DNA of 64,000 nucleotides from Polycladidibacter hongkongensis (GCF_001561995.1 NZ_LLWC01000009.1:1-64000); one strand, 5' to 3'; shown: positions 9,142-18,415, counted from the stretch's first letter. The notes: generated from the sequence alone by a model not told the origin. Translations and numbers: made by a program.

Positions 9142-9524
9142 ATGCTACTACCTGCGCCAAAGCTGGGGGAACCCTACCTGCGCACACCCGGGCCCCTTAC
9201 GACTTCAGCAATGGTCAAAGAGGCGATGCTTGGTATCTATCAAACTATGGTCGGTCTAGCGGTTTATCCGCTTTAGGCAATCTTGAAGATTGATGAAACG
9301 GCTCCCGGTATTCAGGAGGGAAAGATCGCCGGTGGTGTTACTGTTGGTGTTGTGTTCTCTGGCAACGCCGTAGGTAAAACTCCAGCTGAGCTTGCTGCCT
9401 TATCAGCAGCAAAGGTTGATGACCTTAGACAACACGCAACCAAGCTACGAAGCGGGAGCGGACTGTAACCGATACGATTGCCGGTCTGCCTGAATTGGTC
9501 GACGAACTGGTAGCTAAACTGTGA
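9142..9524 (+). pseudogene. phnWX: phnW-phnX deletion relic (2-AEP transaminase / phosphonoacetaldehyde hydrolase)
   Basis: A good ribosome site (AAGGAG) precedes the ATG at 9142. The first ~30 codons (LRTPGPLTTSAMVKEAML) are the N-terminus of PhnW. With no frame change the reading continues as YQTMVGLAVYPL, then TAG at 9274-9276, then AILKIDETAPGIQEGKIAGG and VVFSGNAVGKTPAELAAL. These match the C-terminal third of PhnX phosphonatase. Beyond ~9455 the frame shifts: EAGADC and then DTIAGLPELVDELVAKL with TGA at 9522-9524 lie in other frames. So most of phnW and the front of phnX (roughly 1.5 kb, inferred) have been deleted, and the remainder carries one stop and about two frameshifts. Intact versions would convert 2-aminoethylphosphonate to acetaldehyde and phosphate. 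Confidence 0.85.
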
Positions 9525-9816
9525 TGAATACGACCAGTTAACCGTGAATCGTCACCACCTAAAAGGCTCTGGTATTGCCCGCTAAAGCTGCATCGGCAAA
9601 GTGGGCAATAGCTGCCTTGAAAAATTTATTTTGATAACTGAATAAATTCATCATTCATAGTAACTCCGAAATATTACGCAGATGTCAAACTAAGGTGCTG
9701 ATATACTTGGAATAATGATTGAAAATATTTTAGATAAACATTTTTTGACTAAGTAAAGCGATCTTTCTTTCAAATTTAGTTCTTGACTCCGCACCTCTCC
9801 CATTTCAGTCTATGGG
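9525..9816. other. AT-rich spacer with one hairpin
   Basis: No gene is visible. A perfect 8-bp inverted repeat (TATTGCCC at 9573-9580, GGGCAATA at 9603-9610) may close the upstream operon, but it lacks an immediate T-run. From ~9610 to 9790 the sequence is very AT-rich and serves as the upstream region of the sugar-transport operon. Confidence 0.5.
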
Positions 9817-9860
9817 TAATTGATTACAAACAATAAGATAGACAAGTGTAATCGGTTACA
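9817..9860. promoter_or_regulatory. Two LacI-family-like operators upstream of sugar ABC operon
   Basis: GTAATTGATTAC (9817-9828) and TGTAATCGGTTACA (9847-9860) are near-palindromes sharing the pattern GTAAT-YG-RTTACA. Their centres are 31 bp apart, about three helical turns, so one regulator could contact both on the same DNA face. The pattern resembles sugar operators of LacI-type repressors in alphaproteobacteria. They lie 62-105 bases upstream of the binding-protein start. No LacI gene is in the window. Confidence 0.6.
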
Positions 9861-9921
9861 TTTGCGGTGCATCCGGGAAATGTACTGCAAGTATTTTGGG
9901 AGCCCAAGGGAGGATTTGGGA

Positions 9922-11160
9922 ATGAATAAATTTACAAGCGCTATTGCGTCTACTCTTTTGCTTTCGTCTACTTGTGTTGCGGGCGCAGTTGATCTTGAAG
10001 TTACTCACTGGTGGACTTCAGGTGGTGAAGCTGCCGCAGTGAAAGTTATGGCTGATGCTGTCAACAAATCCGGCCATACTTGGGTAGATGGTGCAATCGC
10101 AGGTGGTGGTAATGCGCGCCCAATGATTATCAGCCGTATTTCTGGCGGTGATCCAATGGCCGCGACCCAGCTGAACACTGGCCGGGATGCCGAGGACCTG
10201 ATCAAAGCTGGCCTGATGACAGACCTGACCGATGTGGCCGAAAAAGAAGGCTGGGCAGACATTATCCGCCCCGCAAAGCTTCTTGATGCATGTCGCTATG
10301 AAGGCCGCATCTATTGCGTGCCAGTCAATATCCACTCCTTCCAGTGGATGTGGTTGAACCGCAAAGTGTATGAAGCCAATGGCATGGCAGTTCCAACCAA
10401 CTGGGAAGAGTTTGCTGCTTCTGCGCCGAAGATGAAAGAAGCTGGCGTTACACCACTCGCAGTGGGTGGTGAAACTTGGCAGCTGTCTGGCATGGCAAAC
10501 GTCTTTCAAGTCGCGCTGGGTGGTGTCGAGCTCTACCGTGGTCTGCAGGCTAAAGACGCAAAATTGGCGGCAAGCGCAGAGATGACCAAAGTGTTTGAGG
10601 CTATTGCAGCTGCGCGCGGCATGGTTGACAATGGTTATGTGGGACGCGCATGGAACGATGCAACAGGCATGGTTATTACTGGTAAAGCCGCAGCCCAAAT
10701 TATGGGTGACTGGGCACAGGGGGAATTCTCCGTTGCCAATCAAACCGCCGGCGTAGACTACGACTGCTTGCCGGGCCTCGGTGTTCATCCGGTACTTGAC
10801 ACCGGCGGTGATGCTTTCTTCTTCCCGAAACCTGCAGACGACAATCCTGAGATTGTTGCCGCCCAGAAAGAAATGGCATCTCTGCTAGTTTCAAAAGAAG
10901 TGCAGGTCGACTTCAACCTCAAAAAAGGCTCCTTGCCAGTACGGGGTGACGTTGATCTGGAGAGCGCCAACGCGTGTATGAAAAAAGGTCTGGCTATTCT
11001 GGAGCATGCAGAAAACATTCTGCCTTCCGACGAACAAGCCTTCTCTTCTGATACACAAGGCCAGCTGGAAGACCTCTGGGTTGAGTTCTTCAATGACCCA
11101 AGCCTGAGCGTTGAAGATGCTCAAGCTCGCTTCGTTGAGATCATCGAAATGGCTGACTAA
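9922..11160 (+). CDS. Sugar ABC transporter substrate-binding protein, glucose/mannose type
   Basis: A 412-residue family-1 solute-binding protein. I place the start at the ATG at 9922, behind AGGGAGG, because it yields a clean signal peptide (MNKFTSAIASTLLLSS, likely cut after AGA at residue 22). The mature protein begins VDLEVTHWWTSGGEAAAVKV, which is characteristic of the glucose/mannose group (GtsA-like). The IHSFQWMWLNRKVYEANG segment is also typical. It is followed by two permeases and one MalK-type ATPase. The sugar is not determined by the sequence; glucose, mannose or a related aldose is the best guess. Confidence 0.9.
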   Translation: MNKFTSAIASTLLLSSTCVAGAVDLEVTHWWTSGGEAAAVKVMADAVNKSGHTWVDGAIAGGGNARPMIISRISGGDPMAATQLNTGRDAEDLIKAGLMTDLTDVAEKEGWADIIRPAKLLDACRYEGRIYCVPVNIHSFQWMWLNRKVYEANGMAVPTNWEEFAASAPKMKEAGVTPLAVGGETWQLSGMANVFQVALGGVELYRGLQAKDAKLAASAEMTKVFEAIAAARGMVDNGYVGRAWNDATGMVITGKAAAQIMGDWAQGEFSVANQTAGVDYDCLPGLGVHPVLDTGGDAFFFPKPADDNPEIVAAQKEMASLLVSKEVQVDFNLKKGSLPVRGDVDLESANACMKKGLAILEHAENILPSDEQAFSSDTQGQLEDLWVEFFNDPSLSVEDAQARFVEIIEMAD

Positions 11161-11191
11161 GCCCAAAACAGCCCACAGTGAGGGGAATAAC

Positions 11192-11216
11192 GCAGGTCGA
11201 CCACTGGTCGGCCTGC
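11192..11216 (+). other. Hairpin between sugar-binding protein and permease genes
   Basis: An 11-bp stem with one G-U pair (11192-11202 with 11206-11216, loop ACT) lies between the binding-protein stop and the first permease. There is no T-run, so it is more likely an mRNA 3'-end stabiliser than a full terminator. It would favour excess binding protein, as in malE-malF. Confidence 0.6.
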
Positions 11217-11242
11217 ACGTTTCTTCTAGTCGGAGTACTGAT

Positions 11243-12139
11243 ATGCAAGCGGCCAAGCGTCCCAACCCGCTTTTTAAGAATTTACAAGCAAAAATCGCAG
11301 CAATACCGATGATCGCGGTAACGTTGATCGTCTTCCTCGGGTGCTCAATCTGGACCGTCGTCTATTCATTTACAAAGTCACGCGCACTTCCTCTTGAGGA
11401 GTTTGTTGGCTTTTATCAGTACGAGCGATTATTCAAGACATCGCGATGGCTTATCTCGCTAGAAAACATCGCAATCTACGGTATCTTCTCTCTCATTCTG
11501 ACGTTTGTCATCGGTTTCACACTCGCCGCATTGATTGATCAGAAGATCCGTTTCGAAAACACTTTCCGAACAATCATACTCTATCCTTTCGCGCTTTCCT
11601 TTATCGTCACCGGCGTCGTGTGGCAGTGGATCTTGGATCCGACACTAGGTATCCAGCATTCCATGCAAGCGCTGGGTTGGGAAAGCTTCCAGCTAGACCT
11701 AATCGCGGATCGAGACCTTGTTATTTTTGCTTTGCTGATAGCAGGGTTATGGCAAGGGACCGGCTTTGCTATGGTGCTCATGCTGGCAGGTATCCGCGGT
11801 ATTGATGGGGAAATCTGGAAAGCTTCCCGCATCGATGGTATTCCCACTTGGAAGACCTACCTCTTTGTCGTCATTCCGATGATGCGCGGCGTGATGGTCA
11901 CCACACTGGTGATAATCGCAGCTGGCATCGTGAAACTATATGATCTCGTTGTCGCGATGACCAACGGTGGACCCGGTATCGCCTCGGAAGTCCCGGCAAA
12001 GTACGTCTATGATTTCATGTTCGCGCGCGCCAATCTTGGCCAAGGCCTCGCCGCTTCCACCATTATGCTGACAACAGTTCTGATCATCCTGATCCCTTGG
12101 ATCTACCTTGAGTACGGCAATAAGAAGCAGAAGAGTTAG
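11243..12139 (+). CDS. Sugar ABC transporter permease (MalF-like)
   Basis: A 298-residue inner-membrane permease. The ATG at 11243 has CGGAG upstream and was preferred to in-frame extensions into the previous gene. There are about six membrane segments (for example MIAVTLIVFLGCSIWTVVYS and ALSFIVTGVVWQWILDP). The EAA loop is near residues 190-210 (EIWKASRIDGIPTWKTYLFV). The NGGPGIASEVPAKYVYDFMF motif near the C-terminus is typical of MalF/UgpA-type sugar permeases. It partners with the next gene. Confidence 0.92.
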   Translation: MQAAKRPNPLFKNLQAKIAAIPMIAVTLIVFLGCSIWTVVYSFTKSRALPLEEFVGFYQYERLFKTSRWLISLENIAIYGIFSLILTFVIGFTLAALIDQKIRFENTFRTIILYPFALSFIVTGVVWQWILDPTLGIQHSMQALGWESFQLDLIADRDLVIFALLIAGLWQGTGFAMVLMLAGIRGIDGEIWKASRIDGIPTWKTYLFVVIPMMRGVMVTTLVIIAAGIVKLYDLVVAMTNGGPGIASEVPAKYVYDFMFARANLGQGLAASTIMLTTVLIILIPWIYLEYGNKKQKS

Positions 12140-12150
12140 AGGGGGAGACC

Positions 12151-13089
12151 ATGAGCGTTCTTGCATATGAATCTACGCCAGAAAAAGCGACTGCAAAAAA
12201 AGCTCGCAGTGTAGAGCCATCAGGCTCCCGGCCGACACGCTATTTAGATCCTGGTCGGATTATCCTGTATTCGGTGCTGTTTGTTGCTGCTGTTTATTAC
12301 CTATTGCCACTTTATGTTATGGTGATGACCTCCATGAAGGGGCTGCCTGAAATCCGCATGGGCAACATTTTTTCTCCACCTATGGAAATCACATTCCAGC
12401 ACTGGGTGAAGGCGTGGGATAGCGCTTGCACAGGCCTTTATTGCGAAGGCTTAAAGGTCGGCTTCTGGAATTCTGTGAAAATCACAGTTCCGAGCGTGAT
12501 TATGTCGATCGCCATCGCCTCGGTGAATGGCTACGCCCTCTCTCATTGGCGCTTTAAGGGATCAGAAGTGTTTTTTACCATCCTGATTTTTGGGTCCTTT
12601 ATCCCATATCAGGTTATGCTTTATCCCTTGGTAATTATTACACGTGAGCTCGGCATTTTTGGCTCTCTAAGCGCTGTCGTTTTCGTTCATACAATCTTTG
12701 GGATGCCGATCCTGACGCTGCTGTTTAGGAATTACTTTGCCTCACTGCCACCTGAGCTATTAAGCGCTGCACGAGTTGATGGCGCTGGGTTTTGGGGGAT
12801 CTTCTTCAAGATCTTGATTCCCATGTCCGTTCCAATTTTCATGGTTGCGGTGATTATGCAGATTACCGGTATCTGGAACGACTTCCTCTTTGGCACCATC
12901 TTCGCTGGTATCAAAAACTTCCCGATGACCGTGCAGCTCAACAACATCGTCAACACGACTCAAGGCGTTAAAGAATACAATGTGAATATGGCTTCTACAA
13001 TTTTGACTGGGGCTGTGCCGCTTTGCATCTACGTTCTTTCAGGTAAATATTTTGTGCGTGGCATCGCCGCCGGTGCAGTGAAAGGGTAA
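12151..13089 (+). CDS. Sugar ABC transporter permease (MalG-like)
   Basis: A 312-residue permease whose ATG follows AGGGGGAG. A ~45-residue cytoplasmic tail precedes the first membrane helix (IILYSVLFVAAVYYLLPLYV). The conserved YALSHWRFKGSE and the EAA loop (ELLSAARVDGAGFWGIFFKI) identify the MalG/UgpE class. The insert with ACTGLYCEGLKVGFWNSVKI matches the glucose-type subgroup as I recall it. It lies 11 bases after the MalF-like permease and 4 bases before the ATPase gene. Confidence 0.92.
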   Translation: MSVLAYESTPEKATAKKARSVEPSGSRPTRYLDPGRIILYSVLFVAAVYYLLPLYVMVMTSMKGLPEIRMGNIFSPPMEITFQHWVKAWDSACTGLYCEGLKVGFWNSVKITVPSVIMSIAIASVNGYALSHWRFKGSEVFFTILIFGSFIPYQVMLYPLVIITRELGIFGSLSAVVFVHTIFGMPILTLLFRNYFASLPPELLSAARVDGAGFWGIFFKILIPMSVPIFMVAVIMQITGIWNDFLFGTIFAGIKNFPMTVQLNNIVNTTQGVKEYNVNMASTILTGAVPLCIYVLSGKYFVRGIAAGAVKG

Positions 13090-13093
13090 CCCC

Positions 13094-14179
13094 ATGAACT
13101 CTATTGAAATCAAAAAACTCGGCCTGCGCTTTGGCGAAGTGGAAGTACTAAAAAACCTAAATCTGGATATTCATGACGGTGAATTTCTCGTGCTTCTCGG
13201 CTCCTCCGGCTGTGGCAAGTCAACACTGTTGAATTGCATCGCGGGCCTGCTGGAGCTGAGCGAAGGGCAGATCCATATTAAAGATCGCAATGTTACGTGG
13301 GAAGAACCGAAGGACCGCGGCATCGGCATGGTGTTCCAGTCTTATGCGCTGTATCCGCAAATGTCGGTTCGTGGCAATCTGTCATTCGGACTGAAGAACG
13401 CAGGAGTGCCGAAAGCTGAAATCGAAAAGCGCATCAGCAAGGCCTCCGAGATGTTGCAGATCGAGCAATTGCTAGATCGCAAGCCCGCCGCTCTTTCAGG
13501 TGGTCAACGTCAACGTGTTGCGATTGGCCGCGCATTGGTGCGAGATGCTGAGGTGTTTTTATTTGATGAACCCTTGTCCAACCTTGATGCAAAATTGAGG
13601 ACGGATCTGCGGGTGGAAATCAAGCGGCTGCACCAAAGGCTCGGCAACACCATGATTTATGTGACGCACGACCAGATTGAAGCAATGACGCTTGCTGATC
13701 GCATTGCGGTGATGCGCGGCGGGAAAATCGTTCAGTTAGCTCCGCCAACGGAGCTCTATAATAAGCCGGTCAATAAATATATAGCAGGGTTTATTGGCTC
13801 TCCGGCGATGAACTTCCTCAAAGGTATTTTACACGGTGGAGATCAACCATACTTCATCGTTGAGGATAGCAAGTTTCCATTAAATGGTTATGAGTTTGAC
13901 GGTCCTGTGCCAGAAGAGGCAGAAGCCTATTTGGGCGTGCGCCCAGAACATGTTGTAATTGGTGCTGAGGCGGAGGCAAGTGTTGCTCATCATTCCGTAG
14001 AGGTGGAGGTTGTGGAGCCAATGGGTTCTGACACTCTCGTCTGGACACAGCTTTGCGGTCAGCACTTCCGCGTTCGTGTTGACGGCCAGTCAGAGCTCAA
14101 GGTTGGAGACACGCTCGAGATTGGATTTGATCCATCAAAGGCTTCGCTATTCCACGCGCAAACTGAGGAGCGTCTCTAG
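13094..14179 (+). CDS. Sugar ABC transporter ATP-binding protein (MsmK/UgpC family)
   Basis: A 361-residue ATPase. Walker A is GSSGCGKST (about residues 37-45), the Q-loop is VFQSYALYPQMSVRGN, the signature is LSGGQRQRVAIGRAL, Walker B is VFLFDEPLSNLD, and the H-loop is THDQIEAMTLADRI. The C-terminal ~110 residues form the TOBE/OB-fold regulatory domain of MalK-type subunits (GFIGSPAMNFLKG, LGVRPEHV). It energises the upstream permease pair. It is the last gene of the operon and a hairpin terminator follows. Confidence 0.94.
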   Translation: MNSIEIKKLGLRFGEVEVLKNLNLDIHDGEFLVLLGSSGCGKSTLLNCIAGLLELSEGQIHIKDRNVTWEEPKDRGIGMVFQSYALYPQMSVRGNLSFGLKNAGVPKAEIEKRISKASEMLQIEQLLDRKPAALSGGQRQRVAIGRALVRDAEVFLFDEPLSNLDAKLRTDLRVEIKRLHQRLGNTMIYVTHDQIEAMTLADRIAVMRGGKIVQLAPPTELYNKPVNKYIAGFIGSPAMNFLKGILHGGDQPYFIVEDSKFPLNGYEFDGPVPEEAEAYLGVRPEHVVIGAEAEASVAHHSVEVEVVEPMGSDTLVWTQLCGQHFRVRVDGQSELKVGDTLEIGFDPSKASLFHAQTEERL

Positions 14180-14220
14180 GCAGCGTAACATATCCGCGTA
14201 ACACCTTGAGAAATTAAAAG

Positions 14221-14270
14221 CACTCTCTTGCAATGGGTCTTTATTGAACCTATTTGCAAGGGAGTGTTTT
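14221..14270 (+). terminator. Terminator of sugar ABC operon
   Basis: CACTCTCTTGCAA (14221-14233) pairs with TTGCAAGGGAGTG (14254-14266), 13 bp with one G-U pair, followed by four T. It stands 42 bases after the ATPase stop and just before the EI24-type gene. The short T-run makes it a moderately strong candidate. Confidence 0.65.
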
Positions 14271-14287
14271 ATGCTTTAAGGCCCAAT

Positions 14288-14962
14288 ATGTTTACATTAG
14301 CTCTGCGCGCATTTTCTCAGGTTTTTGAGCCTCACTTTCGTAAGATACTGATACGGTCACTGCTTGCAACTATTGTGGTGCTCATCGCGATGTGGCTGGC
14401 AATCAACGCTGGTGTGCAAGTGCTGTTGAGCAACTTTTCAGATCTGCCTGGGTGGGTTGATTGGGTTGTCGGGGCATTTACCGGAGTTGGGGTCTTTATC
14501 GCGCTCGGCTATCTGCTGGCACCAGTTTGCGCAATTGTTGTTGCGTTTTACCAAGATAGCATCGCAGAAATTGTAGAGCGGGATGATTACCCTGCGCATC
14601 CTGTAGGGCGGCCATTGCCATTTGACCAAGCCTTGCTCTCGGCGCTGCGTTTTGCTGGCATCGTGTTGCTTGCTAACATCGTTGCGCTGCTATTGCTTCT
14701 TGTGCCGGGCGTAAATCTCGTAGCGTTTTTTCTTATCAATGGCTACTTGCTCGGCCGGGAATTCTTCGAGTTCGCCGCGACGCGCTATCTCAAGGTAAAA
14801 GATGCCAAGCTGCTGCGTGAATTCCATAGCAAGCAAGTCTTCACTGCGGGCCTCTTGATCGCCGTTGTGCTCTCGATCCCGATACTAAACCTCATCACCC
14901 CTATTTTTGCTACGATCTACATGGTTCATGTCTACAAGCGCCTGCACGGCAAATCGCTCTAA
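14288..14962 (+). CDS. EI24/CysZ-like integral membrane protein
   Basis: A 224-residue membrane protein of the EI24 domain family, which includes CysZ-type sulfate permeases. I start it at ATG 14288 (AAGG upstream), after the terminator hairpin; a longer reading would run through the hairpin. The helices visible include ILIRSLLATIVVLIAMWLAI, VVGAFTGVGVFIALGYLLAP, ALRFAGIVLLANIVALLLLL and a C-terminal VFTAGLLIAVVLSIPILNL. The NGYLLGREFFEFAATRYL motif is typical of the family. The role is uncertain; sulfate or related anion transport is only a family-level guess. Confidence 0.82.
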   Translation: MFTLALRAFSQVFEPHFRKILIRSLLATIVVLIAMWLAINAGVQVLLSNFSDLPGWVDWVVGAFTGVGVFIALGYLLAPVCAIVVAFYQDSIAEIVERDDYPAHPVGRPLPFDQALLSALRFAGIVLLANIVALLLLLVPGVNLVAFFLINGYLLGREFFEFAATRYLKVKDAKLLREFHSKQVFTAGLLIAVVLSIPILNLITPIFATIYMVHVYKRLHGKSL

Positions 14963-14971
14963 AAAACTCCA

Positions 14972-15454
14972 ATGAGAATAAGCAATCTAGAAGCCTGTCA
15001 GTTGCCTTGGGCCCATCAACTCAACGAACAGCATGCAGCCGAATTGTCGTCACTTTCAGCCGATGGATTTGCACAGTTGGTGGCAACCGCGCACTACGCG
15101 AAGCAAGTCCGACCGCACATGGGCTTCCTGATTGCGTTTGACCATGCGGCGCAGTATGCCTCGCAAAACTATCAATGGTTCAAACAGCGATATGAAACAT
15201 TCCTCTACATTGATCGTGTCGTTGTAGAGGAAAAGGCGAGAGGGCAGGGCGTAGCTACTGCGCTCTACGATGATCTGTTTTCATTTGCGAAGGAACAAGG
15301 ACACAGCTATGTCGTGTGTGAGGTGAACACGATCCCACCTAATCCTGAATCCATGCTGTTTCACCAGCGGCTCGGCTTTAAGCAGATCGGCTTTGCGCAA
15401 CTGAAAGGTGCGGGCAAAGAAGTGGCATATCTCTTGTGGCACTCACAAAACTAG
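14972..15454 (+). CDS. GNAT-family N-acetyltransferase
   Basis: A 160-residue GNAT protein. The acetyl-CoA pyrophosphate-binding loop is in VVEEKARGQGVATALYDDLF (RGQGVA, about residues 87-92). The C-terminal part (MLFHQRLGFKQIG) is the typical beta-alpha end of the fold. Its start is 9 bases after the EI24-type gene, so the two are probably co-transcribed. The substrate is not predictable from sequence. Confidence 0.88.
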   Translation: MRISNLEACQLPWAHQLNEQHAAELSSLSADGFAQLVATAHYAKQVRPHMGFLIAFDHAAQYASQNYQWFKQRYETFLYIDRVVVEEKARGQGVATALYDDLFSFAKEQGHSYVVCEVNTIPPNPESMLFHQRLGFKQIGFAQLKGAGKEVAYLLWHSQN

Positions 15455-15755
15455 AATTACTAAAGCGTAAGGTTCTTGCGATTCTGAAAAAAAACGCAAA
15501 TTCTCACTTTTAAATATGACTATCAAATTCAGGTAAGAGCAGTTTTCCAACATTCGTGTGGCTCGCTCACGACCAAAGTCCTAAGTGAATCTATTTAAAT
15601 AGGCGTTTTCCCATATTTCCTATGCAGAAATCTCTATCTGAATGCTAGGATGCTTTGACGCATTCACTTCTTGAGGCTATGAAAAGCCTAGGAACAACCT
15701 TGGTCACCTTACGTTTACGCGAGCGTAATCTTGTCAAGGGACGGGAGAGATCATC
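15455..15755 (+). promoter_or_regulatory. sdh upstream region with sigma70-type promoter
   Basis: A 301-base gap without a gene. TTGACG (15655-15660) and TATGAA (15678-15683) with a 17-base spacer form a good housekeeping promoter, about 70 bases upstream of sdhC. The rest is AT-rich with no strong palindrome. GGGACGGGAGAG supplies the sdhC ribosome site. Confidence 0.6.
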
Positions 15756-16154
15756 ATGGCGAACGCGAGTAATAAGGCCAACCGGCCGTTATCGCCCCAT
15801 CTTCAAGTTTATAAGCTCATCATCACGATGATGATGTCGATCATCCACCGCATCACCGGCGCTGGCCTCTATTTTGGCACGGTCCTCATGGTCTTTTGGT
15901 TGGCGTGCGCCGCTGCCGGGCCTGAGTGGTATGCGTTTGCCAACGAGGTCTTCGGTTCACTGCTGGGCCGATTGGTACTCTTCGGCTTTACATGGGCGCT
16001 GGTGCACCACATGTTTGGCGGTCTGCGGCACTTCATTTGGGATTTCGGTTATGGCCTTGCCAAAGAAACCTCAACATTCATGGCACGGGCAACGGTTGTT
16101 GCGTCGGTTTCTGTAACAGTGATCCTTTGGATCATCGGTTACATGGTTCGTTAG
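15756..16154 (+). CDS. sdhC: Succinate dehydrogenase cytochrome b556 subunit
   Basis: A 132-residue membrane anchor of complex II. It opens with RPLSPHLQVYK and SIIHRITGAGLYFG, the SdhC signature with the quinone-site Ser and Arg. HHMFGGLRHFIWD carries the heme-ligand His. Three membrane helices are visible. The sdhC-sdhD-sdhA-sdhB order is the usual alphaproteobacterial arrangement. Confidence 0.96.
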   Translation: MANASNKANRPLSPHLQVYKLIITMMMSIIHRITGAGLYFGTVLMVFWLACAAAGPEWYAFANEVFGSLLGRLVLFGFTWALVHHMFGGLRHFIWDFGYGLAKETSTFMARATVVASVSVTVILWIIGYMVR

Positions 16155-16163
16155 GAGTACGTC

Positions 16164-16547
16164 ATGAGCGATATGCGCACCCCTCTATCGAAAGTTCGCG
16201 GTTTAGGTTCAGCTAAGGATGGTACCGGCCATTTCTGGCATCAGCGTGTTTCATCGGTTGCAAACGTGTTTTTGCTGTCCTTCTTCATCATTTTGGTGAT
16301 TTCCCTGCAAGGGGCAGACTACGCAACCTTTATCGATACCATGCAAAATCCGCTTGTTTCTGTATTGATGCTACTGGTTATTCTGGTTGGTTGCTTCCAC
16401 ATGAAACTCGGCATGCAGATCATCATTGAAGATTACGTTCATAATGAAGCAGCAAAAATTTTCGCTGTAATCGGTAATATCTTCTTCTCATCATTCATCG
16501 CGCTTGCTTCTGTTGTTGCAGTGCTGAAAATTAGCTTTGGAGCCTGA
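16164..16547 (+). CDS. sdhD: Succinate dehydrogenase membrane anchor subunit
   Basis: A 127-residue second anchor subunit. A short cytoplasmic N-terminus ([20 protein letters not shown]) with the conserved GTGHFW.QR segment is followed by three helices. [13 protein letters not shown] contains the heme-ligand His and the conserved Asp-Tyr. It starts 9 bases after sdhC and ends 5 bases before sdhA. Confidence 0.96.
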   Translation: MSDMRTPLSKVRGLGSAKDGTGHFWHQRVSSVANVFLLSFFIILVISLQGADYATFIDTMQNPLVSVLMLLVILVGCFHMKLGMQIIIEDYVHNEAAKIFAVIGNIFFSSFIALASVVAVLKISFGA

Positions 16548-16552
16548 TCCAG

Positions 16553-18415
16553 ATGGCTGAACAAACTCAAAAATCAGCAGCGAACATCAATGGCCGCGCC
16601 TATGAGTTTATTGATCACAATTTCGATGTGATTGTCGTTGGTGCCGGTGGTGCCGGGCTGCGTGCCACGCTCGGTATGGCTGAGCAAGGTTTAAAAACCG
16701 CTTGTATCTCAAAGGTTTTCCCAACCCGTTCGCACACTGTTGCTGCACAAGGTGGCATCGCCGCATCCCTGCAAAATATGACGCCAGACTGCTGGCAGTG
16801 GCATATGTACGATACGGTTAAGGGCTCTGACTGGCTCGGTGATACCGATGCAATGGAATACCTTGCTCGTGAAGCGCCAAAGGCGGTATACGAGCTGGAG
16901 CACTACGGTGTGCCGTTTTCCCGTACAGAAGATGGTAAGATCTACCAGCGCCCATTCGGCGGCCACATGCAGAATTATGGTGATGGCCCGCCTGTGCAGC
17001 GCACTTGTGCCGCAGCAGACCGCACCGGCCACGCTATTTTGCACACTCTCTACGGCCAATCCCTGCGCAATAATGCTGAGTTCTTTATCGAGTATTTTGC
17101 GCTGGATCTCATCATGTCTGATGATGGCCAGTGCCAAGGCCTGATCGCTTGGAACCTTGATGACGGCACCATCCATCGCTTCAATGCGAAAATGGTTGTG
17201 CTGGCGACAGGCGGCTACGGTCGTGCCTTCTTCTCGGCGACATCTGCGCATACCTGTACAGGTGATGGCGGCGGTATGGTTGCCCGTGCAGGCCTTGCCC
17301 TGCAGGATATGGAGTTTGTTCAGTTTCACCCAACGGGCATCTATGGCTCGGGCTGTTTGATCACCGAAGGTGCTCGCGGTGAGGGCGGTTATCTGGTTAA
17401 CTCCGAAGGCGAGCGCTTCATGGAGCGCTATGCCCCTTCAGCCAAAGACCTGGCCTCACGCGATGTGGTTTCCCGGTGTATGACCATGGAAATCCGCGAA
17501 GGGCGCGGTGTTGGCAAAAACAAAGATCACATCTTCCTGCATCTTGATCACTTGGATCCAGATCTTTTGGCCGAACGTCTGCCAGGTATCTCGGAATCCG
17601 CGCGCATCTTCGCAGGCGTTGATGTAACAAAAGCACCAATTCCGGTGCTGCCAACCGTTCACTACAACATGGGCGGCATTCCAACAAACTATTGGGGTGA
17701 AGCGCTGAACCCGACCAAAGACGATCCAAACGCAATTGTTCCAGGCTTGATGGCTGTAGGTGAAGCAGGGTGTGCCTCTGTTCATGGTGCGAACCGTCTT
17801 GGCTCGAACTCGCTGATCGACCTTGTTGTATTCGGCCGTGCAGCTGCAATTCGTGCAGGCGAGGTGATTGACCGCGAAGCGGCAATCCCAACGCCTAATG
17901 AGGCTGCAAGCCAGAAGATCATGGAGCGCTTCGATGGCCTTCGCTACGCTGATGGTGCTGTGCCAACGGCCGACCTTCGCCTCAAAATGCAGAAGACCAT
18001 GCAAGAAGACGCTGCCGTATTCCGTACGCAGGAAAGCCTTGAGCAGGGCTGTGAGCGCATGGCCAAAATCTGGGATGAGCAGAAAGACATCAAGGTTACA
18101 GATCGCTCGATGGTTTGGAACTCGGATCTTGTCGAAACACTAGAACTCGGCAACCTGATGGCAAACGCAATCACCACGGTGGTCGGCGCAGAGGCGCGTA
18201 AAGAAAGCCGTGGCGCCCACGCACGCGAGGACTACAAGGATGGTCCTCTGGGTGGTCGTAACGATGATGAATGGCGCAAGCACACCATCTCGCATGTTGA
18301 TGAGAACGGTAAAGTGTCGCTCAGCTATCGTCCGGTGGTTCTTGAGCCGCTTACCACTTTCGATGAAGGTGGAATCGATATGAAAAAGATCGCGCCGAAA
18401 GCGCGCGTCTACTAA
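16553..18415 (+). CDS. sdhA: Succinate dehydrogenase flavoprotein subunit
   Basis: A 620-residue flavoprotein. The FAD dinucleotide-binding motif [14 protein letters not shown] is near residues 27-40. [12 protein letters not shown] carries the His that binds FAD covalently. Substrate-site residues lie in [22 protein letters not shown] and [19 protein letters not shown]. The length is normal for the family. It oxidises succinate to fumarate on the cytoplasmic face of complex II and passes electrons to SdhB. Confidence 0.97.
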   Translation: MAEQTQKSAANINGRAYEFIDHNFDVIVVGAGGAGLRATLGMAEQGLKTACISKVFPTRSHTVAAQGGIAASLQNMTPDCWQWHMYDTVKGSDWLGDTDAMEYLAREAPKAVYELEHYGVPFSRTEDGKIYQRPFGGHMQNYGDGPPVQRTCAAADRTGHAILHTLYGQSLRNNAEFFIEYFALDLIMSDDGQCQGLIAWNLDDGTIHRFNAKMVVLATGGYGRAFFSATSAHTCTGDGGGMVARAGLALQDMEFVQFHPTGIYGSGCLITEGARGEGGYLVNSEGERFMERYAPSAKDLASRDVVSRCMTMEIREGRGVGKNKDHIFLHLDHLDPDLLAERLPGISESARIFAGVDVTKAPIPVLPTVHYNMGGIPTNYWGEALNPTKDDPNAIVPGLMAVGEAGCASVHGANRLGSNSLIDLVVFGRAAAIRAGEVIDREAAIPTPNEAASQKIMERFDGLRYADGAVPTADLRLKMQKTMQEDAAVFRTQESLEQGCERMAKIWDEQKDIKVTDRSMVWNSDLVETLELGNLMANAITTVVGAEARKESRGAHAREDYKDGPLGGRNDDEWRKHTISHVDENGKVSLSYRPVVLEPLTTFDEGGIDMKKIAPKARVY

